NCBI GenBank assembly: GCA_008508345.1
Contig: QNGE01003844.1
Location: 1-64,000, forward strand
DNA: 64,000 bases
From: Paragonimus westermani
Taxonomy: Eukaryota > Platyhelminthes > Trematoda > Plagiorchiida > Troglotrematidae
Reading direction: 5' to 3'
Below are positions 38,529 through 46,600 of this stretch, piece after piece; within the stretch, counting starts at the first letter, position 1, and each line of letters starts with the position of its first letter. Position numbers and translations under genes: made by a program. Under the pieces are notes generated by a model. That model saw only the letters and a list, made by a program, of their open reading frames with translations. It had not been told where the DNA came from and did no database searches.

Positions 38529-38581
<53 letters not shown>

Positions 38582-39702
38582 AAGCAACTATGTCCCAAAC
38601 ACCCAGTTTAATTGATTCTTGTGAACTGTTCACATTTGGTTTAGTGTTCATAAATAAGTGAACGCTTCTGCGTTTTTTCAGACGGAATTGATGGACTCAC
38701 GCTAGTCAATTGTAGATGACGGCTGTCTCTGGAACGAGGCTAAACTTCAGCCATGATATCGATGTAATATTATCGTTGGTCGACCACTCGATGCCACACC
38801 ACGCGCATATGTATATATATATACGCTATGTTTATTTGTCGTAAATGTATTATGGCAACTAGCGGATGTACTCACTGTAGACTCCAGTCATTGGTTCCAT
38901 CATTACATCTGAGTTAGCAGTGATGCTGTTTTGTGAACGACAGTAAACCGTGTTACCCAACGAACCAGCTGGTTCTGATACGTGATTTTTAAATTCATTG
39001 ACAAATTTGAAAACTTAAGCCATCACTGCGAATATTACTGCCAATTCGTCCTTACCCTACTACTTGATGCGGCCTCAGTCCGGTTCTTTCAGACTGATGT
39101 TTCGCATCGCTAATGTGAATGTTTTCATCGTGTTTACTTTATGTGTACCTCTACGCAACAACTTTTAGTCAGATTGAAATCCATCGCTTAACAGGATATT
39201 TCAGACTGTCTTGGAACTACATAGCAATTAGTAATTGTTTGTCAACTCTAAATGACTTCCCGTCCTAAGCCTGTGCGATGCAGAATGCTATAGATCCGTC
39301 ACATCCTCCGGTATTTTCAACGTTTTTTTAGCCTTTCACGAGGTTACGACACTGGTGGTCTACACATGTTATTACCTCACATTATTCGTTACTTTTTGAT
39401 ATTTAAACAAACATCCATTCTCCTGTTACAGCTTGTAGTCTGTTCTGTTTGTTCCATTCATTCAGGTCGACCTAGTCGTTATCGAAGGTATGGGCCGAGC
39501 AGTGCATACTAATCTGCACGCTCGCTTTCGTGTCGACTGTTTGAAGGTTGCTGTGATCAAAAATGCCTGGTTAGCTCGTCGACTCGGTGGCAAGTTATAC
39601 AGCGTAGTGTTTAAATTTCAAGCAGCCTCGCTCTTATCGAAGGACGTGAGTCGTGAACAAACCCCCACAACCAACACGGAGAACACGCGAATTGAAATTT
39701 GA
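5297..39702 (+). CDS. PANK4: PANK4 orthologue: pantothenate kinase-like domain fused to DUF89 phosphatase domain (gene span)
   Basis: Nine coding exons join in frame: 5297-5999, 9461-9674, 10519-10618, 11658-12218, 21545-21772, 23456-23668, 30636-30819, 38022-38212 and 39466-39702. They total 2631 nt, or 876 residues; human PANK4 is about 770. All junctions are GT-AG and phase-consistent (1,2,0,0,0,0,1,0). Residues about 24-400 form the pantothenate kinase fold (ATP-binding [39 protein letters not shown]). Residues about 520-850 form the DUF89 fold with the metal-site residues D704, N705 and D740. In animals PANK4 dephosphorylates 4'-phosphopantetheine or its damaged forms in the cytosol and restrains coenzyme A synthesis. 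The mammalian kinase domain is inactive; here the catalytic Glu (E149) and Arg (R214) are kept. The introns are full of retroelements. Assignment is very sure; enzymatic activity is inferred. Confidence 0.95.
6000..7279. other. PANK4 intron 1, first part; nothing recognised
   Basis: Intronic sequence after the GTGAGT donor. No exon, tRNA or transposon domain was recognised. Confidence 0.4.
7280..8570 (+). mobile_element. Broken LINE (endonuclease domain plus start of RT) in PANK4 intron 1
   Basis: The early part (7290-8040) matches, across frames, the APE-type endonuclease of the fluke LINE family often annotated as endonuclease-reverse transcriptase. It shows a VYRPTDDS block, a NAQV stretch near 7420, an RRYSTNRK stretch, and SDASLRI...HCCALFT-type residues where the family has its C-terminal SDHALV box. 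The later part (8207-8497, open) carries the RT entry region: [30 protein letters not shown] and IVLILKRA. Beyond 8497 the frame shifts but continues as [18 protein letters not shown] to about 8565. The element is truncated and full of stops. The same family recurs at 26.99 kb and 49.3 kb. Confidence 0.75.
8571..9460. other. PANK4 intron 1, last part
   Basis: No feature was recognised beyond the TTGTGTTGTAG acceptor at 9451-9460, which defines exon 2. Confidence 0.4.
9461..9674 (+). CDS. PANK4: PANK4 coding exon 2
   Basis: Enters in phase 1 and leaves in phase 2. It encodes [20 protein letters not shown], then the highly conserved [11 protein letters not shown] and [12 protein letters not shown] motifs of the pantothenate kinase fold, up to residue 305. 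The donor is AA|GTAAGT at 9675. The match to animal PANK4 is co-linear. Confidence 0.95.
9675..10518. other. PANK4 intron 2
   Basis: An intron of about 0.84 kb with GTAAGT donor and ATGCAG acceptor. Nothing else was recognised. Confidence 0.5.
10519..10618 (+). CDS. PANK4: PANK4 coding exon 3
   Basis: A 100-nt exon, phase 2 to 0, encoding [12 protein letters not shown] and [16 protein letters not shown], the hallmark end of the nucleotide-binding core in PANK4. The donor is AGT|GTAAGT. Confidence 0.95.
10619..11657. other. PANK4 intron 3
   Basis: An intron of about 1 kb ending in TTTATTCAG. Several short open frames inside it have no recognised homology. Confidence 0.5.
11658..12218 (+). 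CDS. PANK4: PANK4 coding exon 4, including a fluke-specific low-complexity insert
   Basis: Encodes residues 340-526, phase 0 at both ends. The first part ([20 protein letters not shown], then YLGAVGAF) completes the kinase domain. The middle, about residues 385-470, is Ser/Asp-rich and probably disordered, with no counterpart of this length in human PANK4; it contains a basic [11 protein letters not shown] site of the kind targeted by basophilic kinases. The last part (LELDRVLS to [20 protein letters not shown]) realigns with the linker and start of the DUF89 region. The donor is GAG|GTAAGC. Confidence 0.93.
12219..16201. other. PANK4 intron 4, first part; nothing recognised
   Basis: About 4 kb with only short, unsupported open frames. 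Reading straight on past the donor meets stops, and no extra exon is required because exon 5 aligns directly after exon 4. Confidence 0.4.
16202..18384 (+). mobile_element. Truncated Ty3/Gypsy retrotransposon (gag, protease, part of RT) in PANK4 intron 4
   Basis: Gag-like sequence runs from 16361 to about 17105 with stops ([49 protein letters not shown]). An aspartic protease follows at about 17110-17470 with the LIDTG active-site motif near 17180 and TLGADFL near 17375. RT runs from about 17600 to 18360: [46 protein letters not shown], then VCGDDIIIY in place of the usual YxDD box. It breaks off in the connection region ([17 protein letters not shown]). RNase H, integrase and both LTRs are not seen. 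A perfect 16-bp inverted repeat (16202-16217 and 18369-18384) brackets the fragment. Confidence 0.85.
16225..16248. repeat. 11-bp-arm inverted repeat with 2-nt spacer
   Basis: TTGTGAGTAGT and ACTACTCACAA flank the dinucleotide GT. It sits just before the gag-like sequence of the Gypsy fragment, so it may belong to its leader. The function is unknown. Confidence 0.7.
18385..21544. other. PANK4 intron 4, last part; nothing recognised
   Basis: About 3.1 kb. Short open frames (for example 19144-19500 on the - strand) show no family I recognise. The acceptor CGATCACAG precedes exon 5. Confidence 0.4.
21545..21772 (+). CDS. PANK4: PANK4 coding exon 5
   Basis: 76 codons, phase 0 to 0 (residues 527-602). 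It encodes a helical stretch with [20 protein letters not shown] and [19 protein letters not shown], matching the helical cap at the start of the DUF89 domain of PANK4. The donor is AAG|GTACAT. Its length fits directly after exon 4 within one residue of human PANK4, so no exon appears to be missing in the 9.3-kb intron before it. Confidence 0.93.
21773..23455. other. PANK4 intron 5
   Basis: An intron of 1.7 kb with a T-rich tract and AATTTAAG acceptor. A short CA-rich run (ACATACACACATACACACTCA) follows the donor. Nothing else was recognised. Confidence 0.5.
23456..23668 (+). CDS. PANK4: PANK4 coding exon 6
   Basis: 71 codons, phase 0 to 0 (residues 603-673). It contains [20 protein letters not shown] followed by DWGA, one of the best conserved blocks of PANK4 DUF89. 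The donor is CCG|GTAAGT. Confidence 0.95.
23669..24189. other. PANK4 intron 6, first part
   Basis: No exon or transposon was recognised in this stretch. Confidence 0.4.
24190..24410 (+). mobile_element. Decayed copy of the hammerhead SINE in PANK4 intron 6
   Basis: It follows the layout of the copies at 2.45 and 36.25 kb: an A-box-like AGTGATCAACGCGG, a B-box-like AAGTTCAAACCCCGG, then a hammerhead-derived segment at about 24296-24342 and the TTTCGAAGGGGGCTGGCTGG tail. In the ribozyme part CTGACGA has become TTGACGA and GAAAC has become GATGC, so it is expected to be inactive. This is an older insertion than the others. Confidence 0.7.
24411..26989. other. PANK4 intron 6, middle part; nothing recognised
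   Basis: About 2.6 kb without a supported exon or element. A tRNA-like stretch near 25625-25700 was examined and rejected. Confidence 0.4.
28688..28712. repeat. TTA microsatellite
   Basis: A short TTA/ATT triplet run within the degenerate LINE. Confidence 0.8.
29040..29071. repeat. GT dinucleotide microsatellite
   Basis: About fifteen uninterrupted GT units inside former LINE coding sequence. Likely polymorphic. Confidence 0.95.
29691..30635. other. PANK4 intron 6, last part
   Basis: Nothing was recognised except the pyrimidine-rich TTTCATCTCAG acceptor before exon 7. Confidence 0.4.
30636..30819 (+). CDS. PANK4: PANK4 coding exon 7 (DUF89 metal site)
   Basis: Residues 674-734 plus one base. 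It contains [12 protein letters not shown], then the catalytic [11 protein letters not shown] motif with D704 and N705, and [16 protein letters not shown]704 and N705 correspond to the metal-binding Asp-Asn pair of DUF89 phosphatases. The donor is CCG|GTCAGT, phase 1. Confidence 0.95.
30820..35039. other. PANK4 intron 7, first part; nothing recognised
   Basis: About 4.2 kb. No element domain or splice-supported exon was seen. Confidence 0.4.
35040..35290 (+). mobile_element. Penelope-like element fragment (N-terminal region), + strand
   Basis: The sequence from about 35095 (AGTTAGAACACGAAAACTGG onward) is highly similar to the reverse complement of 37530-37610, and the similarity continues as GGGTTAGAATTGG near 35220. 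It encodes a broken [12 protein letters not shown] stretch found at the start of the Penelope-like reading at 36.6-37.7 kb. It is therefore a second, oppositely oriented fragment of the same family. Confidence 0.65.
35291..36012. other. PANK4 intron 7, between Penelope-like and SINE pieces
   Basis: No recognised feature. Confidence 0.35.
36013..36185 (-). mobile_element. Partial hammerhead SINE in foldback arrangement
   Basis: The 3' half of the SINE lies in - orientation: tail from 36013, hammerhead at 36113-36157, ending at 36166 just before the tRNA-like part. It is followed at once by the same SINE 3' tail in + orientation (36167-36195). The two tails form an inverted repeat of about 19 bp (TAGTCGGGGATTTGGTTT and AAACCAAATCCCCGACTA). 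Confidence 0.75.
36113..36157 (-). ncRNA. Hammerhead ribozyme motif, - strand copy
   Basis: On the - strand: GCACTA, CTGACGA, GCTCT-AATG-AGAGC, GAAA, a short helix III ending in GTC, then TAGTGC. Core and helix I are perfect. The helix III loop differs from copy 1 by one base. It is expected to be cleavage competent, by structure only. Confidence 0.82.
36250..36545 (+). mobile_element. tRNA-derived SINE with hammerhead ribozyme (copy 2)
   Basis: Closely similar to 2446-2745. It has the same 5' block (GGGGTTATCGATTGGAG), A box TGGCGTAGTGG, B box GAGTTCAAATCCC, hammerhead and the start of the tail, but is truncated near 36545 relative to copy 1. The A box here matches the pol III consensus TRGYNNANNGG exactly. 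Confidence 0.82.
36462..36510 (+). ncRNA. Hammerhead ribozyme motif in SINE copy 2
   Basis: Helix I is extended to 8 bp (ATGCACTA with TAGTGCAT). The core CTGACGA is followed by helix II GCTCT-AATG-AGAGT with one terminal G-C to G-U change outside the core, then GAAA. Helix III ACT/AGT pairs better than in copy 1 because of a C-to-T change. The cleavage triplet is GTC. Confidence 0.86.
36620..37690 (-). mobile_element. Penelope-like element reverse transcriptase, broken
   Basis: On the - strand from about 37690 downward: [53 protein letters not shown], then [20 protein letters not shown] with [22 protein letters not shown], a palm block, and [14 protein letters not shown] with CVDD in place of YVDD near 36675. 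This order is diagnostic of Penelope-like RT. Frameshifts and stops are frequent. A GIY-YIG endonuclease domain is not seen. Members of this class are known to carry hammerhead ribozymes, and the motifs at 36.1 and 36.5 kb are close by, although those sit in tRNA-SINE units. Confidence 0.85.
37691..38021. other. PANK4 intron 7, last part
   Basis: Only the acceptor TTCCCACAG is recognised here. Confidence 0.4.
38022..38212 (+). CDS. PANK4: PANK4 coding exon 8
   Basis: Phase 1 to 0, residues 735-798. It begins [12 protein letters not shown], whose D740 is the third metal-site acidic residue, then [18 protein letters not shown], matching the SSPCLDL block of animal PANK4. The donor is CAG|GTCATT. 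Confidence 0.95.
38213..39465. other. PANK4 intron 8
   Basis: A 1.25-kb intron containing the GTT repeat. The acceptor TTCATTCAG precedes exon 9. Confidence 0.6.
38528..38581. repeat. GTT trinucleotide microsatellite
   Basis: About 18 perfect GTT units in PANK4 intron 8. The - strand reading as poly-Asn is an artefact of the repeat. Confidence 0.95.
39466..39702 (+). CDS. PANK4: PANK4 coding exon 9 with stop codon
   Basis: Phase 0 entry, residues 799-876. It contains [20 protein letters not shown] and [16 protein letters not shown], the end of the DUF89 fold, followed by a tail of about 22 residues (through TRIEI) not present in human PANK4. The stop TGA is at 39700-39702. Confidence 0.95.
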   Translation, partial: VDLVVIEGMGRAVHTNLHARFRVDCLKVAVIKNAWLARRLGGKLYSVVFKFQAASLLSKDVSREQTPTTNTENTRIEI

Positions 39703-39867
39703 TTGTTCTTGTCAACCTGTTTACACTTTATTTCTACCACCATTTTTCCAAATGGTTGCTTCTCCCAATAATTTTACTACCTTTGCCATTTGGACCCATT
39801 TTTATAAACTCGAAATGTGTTTTCAAAATTTGTTTATTTACAGGTTCTTTTTCCAGTACCTGCACAA

Positions 39868-39873
39868 AATAAA
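39868..39873 (+). terminator. Polyadenylation signal of PANK4
   Basis: AATAAA, 166 bp after the stop codon, is the first canonical signal on the + strand downstream of exon 9. Confidence 0.6.
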
Positions 39874-40455
39874 GTGATAACCTCAATGAGCGTTTATGCT
39901 GCTTCTGTGAAAACTAGACATGCTACTAATTGTCTGTAGGTAGTGTATAGTTTTCGTGGATTTTCATGTATGGTATGGAGAATATTTTGCTCGCCAGTTA
40001 ATCCGCCGATATGAAACTCCGTGCAGTGCCGGGCACGCTGGACTAGTGTGAACTGTCTTTTTCCAGTGCATACCATCGCTTGTGTACCTCTTGTGCATAT
40101 GCGTCCGTACGTTCTCCGAGAATGTGTAGAGCACTGTATTCTAAAAGAAACGACAAATACCTAAGTTTATGTTCAATGCAACAGCCATTAAGTAGACTAC
40201 TCCAACTTTCCAGAGAATAAAGGATTCCAGTTTGAGTTGATGAGTTCGAGTTGTGTATGAATCACAAAAGAGCATTGTGACAGTATAGCTAAACAGGTTA
40301 TGCGCCATCTTATACTATCGTTACACAGTGGGAGCCTGGACAGCTCAATTGTTCACAGTTGGATAAATCTTGCTCAACACGATTTGACGCTGGAAACTCG
40401 CGGCAATCGTTAAAAATAGCTTTATGGTTTCAGATGATCTTTCAAACATGGAACT
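39874..40455. other. Intergenic gap between two convergent genes
   Basis: The 3' ends of PANK4 and of the Munc13/BAIAP3-like gene face each other across about 0.6 kb. No other feature was recognised. Confidence 0.5.
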
Positions 40456-40461
40456 TTTATT
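40456..40461 (-). terminator. Polyadenylation signal of the Munc13/BAIAP3-like gene
   Basis: AATAAA on the - strand, about 50 bp beyond the predicted stop at 40512-40514. Confidence 0.5.
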
Positions 40462-40511
40462 TTAATTTTTTTCATTTGCTCGCAAACGGACGAACTCTGC
40501 TGTGACCAGCT

Positions 40512-40690
40512 TTACACATACTTTGATTCATCAATTGGGGTTGGGCGGACCGAGATTTCAGTCAGAAGCCTTCGTATAAAAAGCCGAAGTCCTTTATTCA
40601 ATAGGCTATCAGGTAGGCTAGTTATGCGAAGCTGTATGCAAGTCTGAATGTTCACTTTTGGTCGCTGAGTGCTAGCTTCAGTATGGGTGT
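40512..40690 (-). CDS. Munc13/BAIAP3-like terminal exon (predicted)
   Basis: Acceptor TTCTTTAG at 40691, entry phase 1, joining GQ to NTHTEASTQRP and ending SLPDSLLNKGLRLFIRRLLT...SKYV with TAA at 40512. The RLFIRRLL block resembles the short helix after the C2 domain in this family. The phase fits the preceding donor exactly, but homology is weak. Confidence 0.5.
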
Positions 40691-43600
40691 CTAAAGAAGT
40701 TAGCATCATTTCAAAATTGAACTCGGGTCCAATGCACTGGAAACAGTGCACGTCTTCAGCTGTGCCTTCCTCTCAGTTAAGTGTTACTAAGTTTCCTATC
40801 TGCTACTTACCTCGGGTTATTTTTAAATTTTGATCAGGGTTTCAAGTAACATACGGTTGGTTGTATGGTTTTTTTTTCATAGTTTTGTTGCAACCGTAAA
40901 ATCTGTTCATAGTATTTAAGAGTTTTGTTTTAATCTGTTATGCTGTGTTCACATTCGTCAATGTTTACTCACTTTGACCTATCGACCGCAACACAGGCAA
41001 TATGCGGCGGATGGACCTCATCCCAAGTTTTGTTTGATTTTCTCTATCGTCGTAAGATTCTTTGGCTTCAAACAGACTTGCCAAGGGTACGAACGCGACG
41101 CCTTCTAGGTCGTCCGACAGAAGCATATCGTGGTCCATGATCACAAAAGCAACGCATGCGGCCGGGTGCCTCATTTCCTCCTGGGTTACCGTGCTACATA
41201 ACAAACAAAGTTATGCAGAAACAATTTTTTGGCAGAATGCGACATGTCAGGGGCTGGCAAATATTCATTACCAATAAATGCTAATTAAAGCTTGCTTACT
41301 TCTGGTAATCTGGGATGCACTGAACCAAATGAATCTCCGTTTTCTGATTGCCCCGTAGTCAACCAATTTCCGTCCTAGAAGCCTATGTTACTGAATTCTT
41401 GTTTGTGCGTTAGTTCTTTTTATGGCCGTGTGTAATGAAAATGACATCAAGGCTTACCGTTTCATCAGTGAACTTCGCAAGGCATGGAAAAGTGATTGAC
41501 GTGAAAGTCCTGATCAATACACCTTTGATTGTTAGGGTTGATGCTTCAACCTATTAAACATCCAGCATATGAACGTGTTGTGTATGTAGTGTAACGGGAG
41601 TGTATATACGCTGCTGTATTATGGTCAGTGGTGTGGCCCTACTTGTGATTCTTCTTGGAGTGAGGTAACTGTTCGGTTTTGGCCTGGGTAGCCAACCATT
41701 TTTGCTCATTTCATTTTTTCTTTCTCATGAACACATTTGACAACCCTTGGAACCTCTGATGGTCTGGTGTTCTGTGACCCGAAGAGTATTCACTGATGGC
41801 TGCTGTGTTTTCCCATTTTGGGAGCGCAAACACGGGCTCTGGACTAACGAGTGTTGTAATGAGAGACAACTGCTTTTCGTAGTATTGTAGCCACAAACAC
41901 TGTGAGGACTAACTAAGTGACCGTTGAAAACTATGTTTCTCGGACAAGTACCCGTTTCGGAGTGATCGTCTTCATGAGGGGGAAGTACTGTGTTATGCAA
42001 CCATGTGGAAACGTGTAAGTTGAATGCGCACTTCACATGTCTAGCAGGCCTCATGTCACTAACGTAATGGTATTCTCCTGATCATAAAAGAACCGTGTAC
42101 GAAAAGATGGTGCGGAATGTTTGCGATTAAATTTAAAGGTGAGCTGTGTGCTTTCGATGTTGCCTTAGTTTTAAATGTACTGAGCGTGTGTGAGAAGACT
42201 GTTACGATCCGTGACCGAAGATTTTATAGGGTCGTGGGTTTAAAAAAAAGTTCATCATTACTTCATAGAGAGCGATTTTGAGGGAACGGTTGAAGGGATG
42301 CTCTAATCGATCGGCGGAAGTAACAGTCGCTGCGGAAGAACGTCCGAAACTACTAAGTTTTAAGATTGAAGAAGATGCAAAGTGGTTTTGAGCATCTTGG
42401 TTCAACGGTAATTATTGTTGTGTAATGGCCCATGCCATTTACTCTCAAACCATATTTGTGGTTTAAACTCTCAGGAAGGGTTAATTTCATCCTTCGCGTT
42501 CTGGGGGTGAATTCCTATCCACTAGACGATTATCATTTTGATCAGGTAGGTAAATTCACTCGGGGTGTGCAAGGTCCGTCAAGTTTGTCATCTAGTGCAC
42601 ACGAGCTCTGCTCGAATTTCCTCGTTCGAGGCTTTCTGGATGTAAAGATAACACCATGTGTTCCGACGCCACTTCTGTTATTCGGTGTCTGTTTGATTTG
42701 TGTCAAGAGATTTCTGCTGTTCATCTCCAAAGTGATGCGAACTGAGCGGAGGCATTAGTTCAATGGGGCAGAGACTGGAAACAGAAACGTTCGGCTGGAG
42801 TTCCAACACTATGAAGACTGGTTGGTCAGGCAACTTTTACTGAACACCATTAAGGCGTGACTGCCGTGCCCTACTGCGTCGCATCATTTTTCAACTGCCG
42901 CTATTTTTCCGACTATCGCGGCACACCAGCGTTTGCCGACTCACTGTGGTAGTACACATCTGGTGACGTAGGCCTTCGTACAGTGTTAGAGCTCTAGTCC
43001 GAAGGTTACACTTCCATTGTCTGTTCTGCTGAGTCAGTACGGTTAGCCTAGTTGGGACCATTCTCGTGATAAAATACAGTACTAGTTGAACTCCTTAATG
43101 CATCTTACAGTTCAAGGTGAAGATCACAAGTTTGGTCACAATCTTTGTATGCAGTCAGTCTTTCAAAAAGAAGCACTCGACTCAAGTTTGCGCTTGCTGA
43201 AACTTCATCTGCAGCCAAGCTTTCATGAAACAGCCATGCTGACCACTATGCCACTGACACCACACTAGGCACAACCGAAATATGTGAACGTTCAGTGATT
43301 ATTGTTTGTAAGTAACGCTTAACTTGAAGTGATACATAACCACGGAAAAGTAGTATTGGGACATACAAAAGTGTTATAGGAAAAAAGTGGAATGAAATAG
43401 GTATGATCTTATCCCTGGTTTATTTGCTTAACCGAGGATAAATACGGCCGTGGAATATCAGTTTTACCGATAGCAGCATAAAACGTTACATCATTTTGTG
43501 ACCTGGTGGTGGCCGGTGGGAGCTAACGACTTAAAGTAGCTTATGCTTATTCGGCCCAAACATGGGTGTTATGTGCACGCAGGACGACAGCGGTCGTTTC

Positions 43601-46600
43601 TGCATTGAGGTATCTATTGTATTTGAATATACTGGTAAGAGGTTTACCCCGGAATAGTTAATTCTCGTTTTCACAATTTGACCTTATGAAATTGGCCAGG
43701 TGTTCTATGACTCATTCACACATCTTCACTGATTCTAACTGATTGTTTGTATGTTCCCTCAGTAAATGCTAATGCTATCATGATTGTTACACCCACTACT
43801 GTCTGCTTTCTGTTGGCCGTCGAATTGATCATGGTTCTCTTATCAAGTATATGGGTGTTGCTTTGTCTGACGACCCCATCTGTTCACTTCATGTGACAGT
43901 TGATGTTACTGAGATGAAAAAGCTTTTCAAACCTTTAATATCAGAACTTTATATCTACAACTGACTGCTTTCGTATCTTCTGCTTTCCCACATACACTGG
44001 TTATAGCCGTATTCCAGTTCTGTGCACACCTATCTCGATAAGTCCTACATTCTTGATGAAATCATTGGGTCACACTTTCAGATGTAGTAGTTTTCAGTGC
44101 AACTGAATATTTTTGTTATTCCCAGTAACTTTATTTCTTGCAACGAATTTGCTGAGCGAATATTTTCCGACTCATCTTATCTTGTTGTTTTTTAGACCAA
44201 TGTCAACCGATTTCTACTCTTTCCACATTTCACTTAGGAATAAGTTTTTGTACAAGCCTTTTTACTAGACTGATAAATACTTTTTGCATACAGTTTCATC
44301 ACTGTAGTTCTACATCCTCGTTGCATGCTCATTCTTTAGGTGTATACAATTTTCGTTTATTTGAAGTGACTTTTGAGGTGTGTGATAATTGTTCTGGGAA
44401 GTGCGATGGGCGACAAATGTTTTTAATTCTCGCTTTTTTCTCGTAAACCGCAACTATCATCTCCTGGTGCTCTCAAAGCTGTATCCTCATCGGCGAGAAG
44501 TATGAGTCAGGCATTCTAATTACTTCCGTATCATTTGGGTTCATACTAAAAGCACTCAGCTGAAATACGTCTACTTAAGGTTGCACGTTCAATTACGTGA
44601 GCAAGGGCATGCGTGATTACTATCTAATTAGGGCATTTCTGGGCGAATCAATCAAGTCAGTAGTTACTAGTGACTTTATGTCTAAGTACCAAGTGGTGAT
44701 CTGTCTACGAGGTCATCCGGTCTACCTTGTTACATCAGGTTCTGTTGAACCTTTTTGAATTCAGAAAATCGAAAGCACTTGGAACTTTGTCCCCTGTCAA
44801 GTCAGAATCAACCTTACACTTAGAAACATGGCACTCATATCTGTTTAAAGGTCCCACCAAAGTGATTAGATAACGGTTACGAGATTTAGGCGACATAAAA
44901 AATAATCTCATTTTGGGATAACGTCCGTTTCGCCCATTTAATAATTAAGTATAAATCAGTTGACTTACAATTCGAATTTTTCATTGAACACTGGATCCAG
45001 ACTATTTTTGATAATTTTGGTTCGGACCGGTTTTGGGTTACTTGCAAACACATGTTTAGGCATCAGTTCGACTATCACAAATGGATCTGAAAGGCCTGTT
45101 TGATTACACAAAAAGTAATTGTTAGGAGGAAACCTACGTGGTGAAAAGTTAATCTATACGGATTTTATTTTAACTCGAACTTGAAAAAAAATATTGCTAT
45201 GCATCACAAAATCAGTAACCAAAACAAGCTAGGCTTTATGAAGGTGACCTATAAACACTTCTGGTCGTTTAAACGGATTCGACCCAGTTTATGACCAATT
45301 TTTAAAATGCTAAATGCGACTTCCAAAAGTTCAGGTTAAGGGGTTTAGATAGTATAACTATTTATGGAATAATTGGGCTTTGACTAGCTAGTGACCGGCG
45401 ACTTGTTTCGTACATCTTTATACAATATTTGCTTCACTAGTTGAGCTACGGTAACGCGCTAGGGACTCAGGAATCTAACATTTGAACCAGATCATTCATC
45501 TAGCCTACTGCACTATAAGGAATCTATCAAATGATCCACTGAATGGACTAACCCGGTGAGGCCATCTATGCACTGAACACCGGAATCCACCGACGCCACC
45601 GTTGAGCCTCAAAAGTATATTATCAATGAGTAGTCTAGCAAATTGGATGATTTGACTTAAATCTGATTGTGAAAAACCTGGGCCTTGACTGCTTAGTTTT
45701 TATTCACACTCATCTGGTAGAATTGGTAGTCGCTGTATTGTGAACCAAACTCCACTGTGCTCTGCAAACCAGCCTGATAAGCATATTGTGATAATGGATT
45801 AGAGGATTTCGGTGTTTTCTGCCCAAACAATTTCTTTTCATATGACGTTCACGACATCAGGCCCTAACACTACTGCTTATTCTGGTCAGGTCATATCAAG
45901 GGACAACTTTGTGCATTCCAGAAGGTGAATATTCAGCCATTACATTGTCGTGCGTTTTGCAGGCAGAATATAGCGTGAACGTTTTTCAAACAGTTGGTTT
46001 TAAAAAATTCCGGCCGTAGTCACATACAGTACCGTATAACAGAAGACCAGGAGGTACGTTTAACGACGTGCATAGATTTGTAGCGAGATCCATTTGTAGA
46101 TACGGGTGTTGATTTAGAAAGGACGGAACAAGAAAGAAAATAGCTGCCTTACAAAATTTTGGAAGCACATGACACGTTTCTTATCTGCTGAAAATAGTAA
46201 CAGAACCTTTAACATCAATGAACGAACGTCCGGCGGTTGTAGAATAGTTCGAAATGGTTGGACAGCGGATCAAGCGACTTCACTGGAGAACAATACAGAA
46301 GATTATCGTGTTCTGATAGGCATTTTGAACCGAAAACGCAGAATGTCTTCCAATTTTACTAACAATATTGTTAACACAAGGGTGTGGCGTCGAATTGTGG
46401 TTTGATGTAAATCCTAACGATATCGACTAATAGAAAATATATACTACATGGATACTATAGTAATATCTGAATATATTGCTCACCATTTGAGTCAAGTGGC
46501 TCCAGACCAGATGCATACAACACCTCTACGACCAACTGTGATTGTTGCATGTACAGGTGCACGGTGAGAGTGCCATGTACCGTACTGGATGAAGTTTCCT

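Noticed and set aside
38387..38587. Poly-asparagine protein on the - strand
   Set aside because: It is only the translation of the GTT microsatellite.
45430..45495. Possible tRNA gene or pseudogene
   Set aside because: Some tRNA-like words occur but no acceptor or anticodon stem could be formed.
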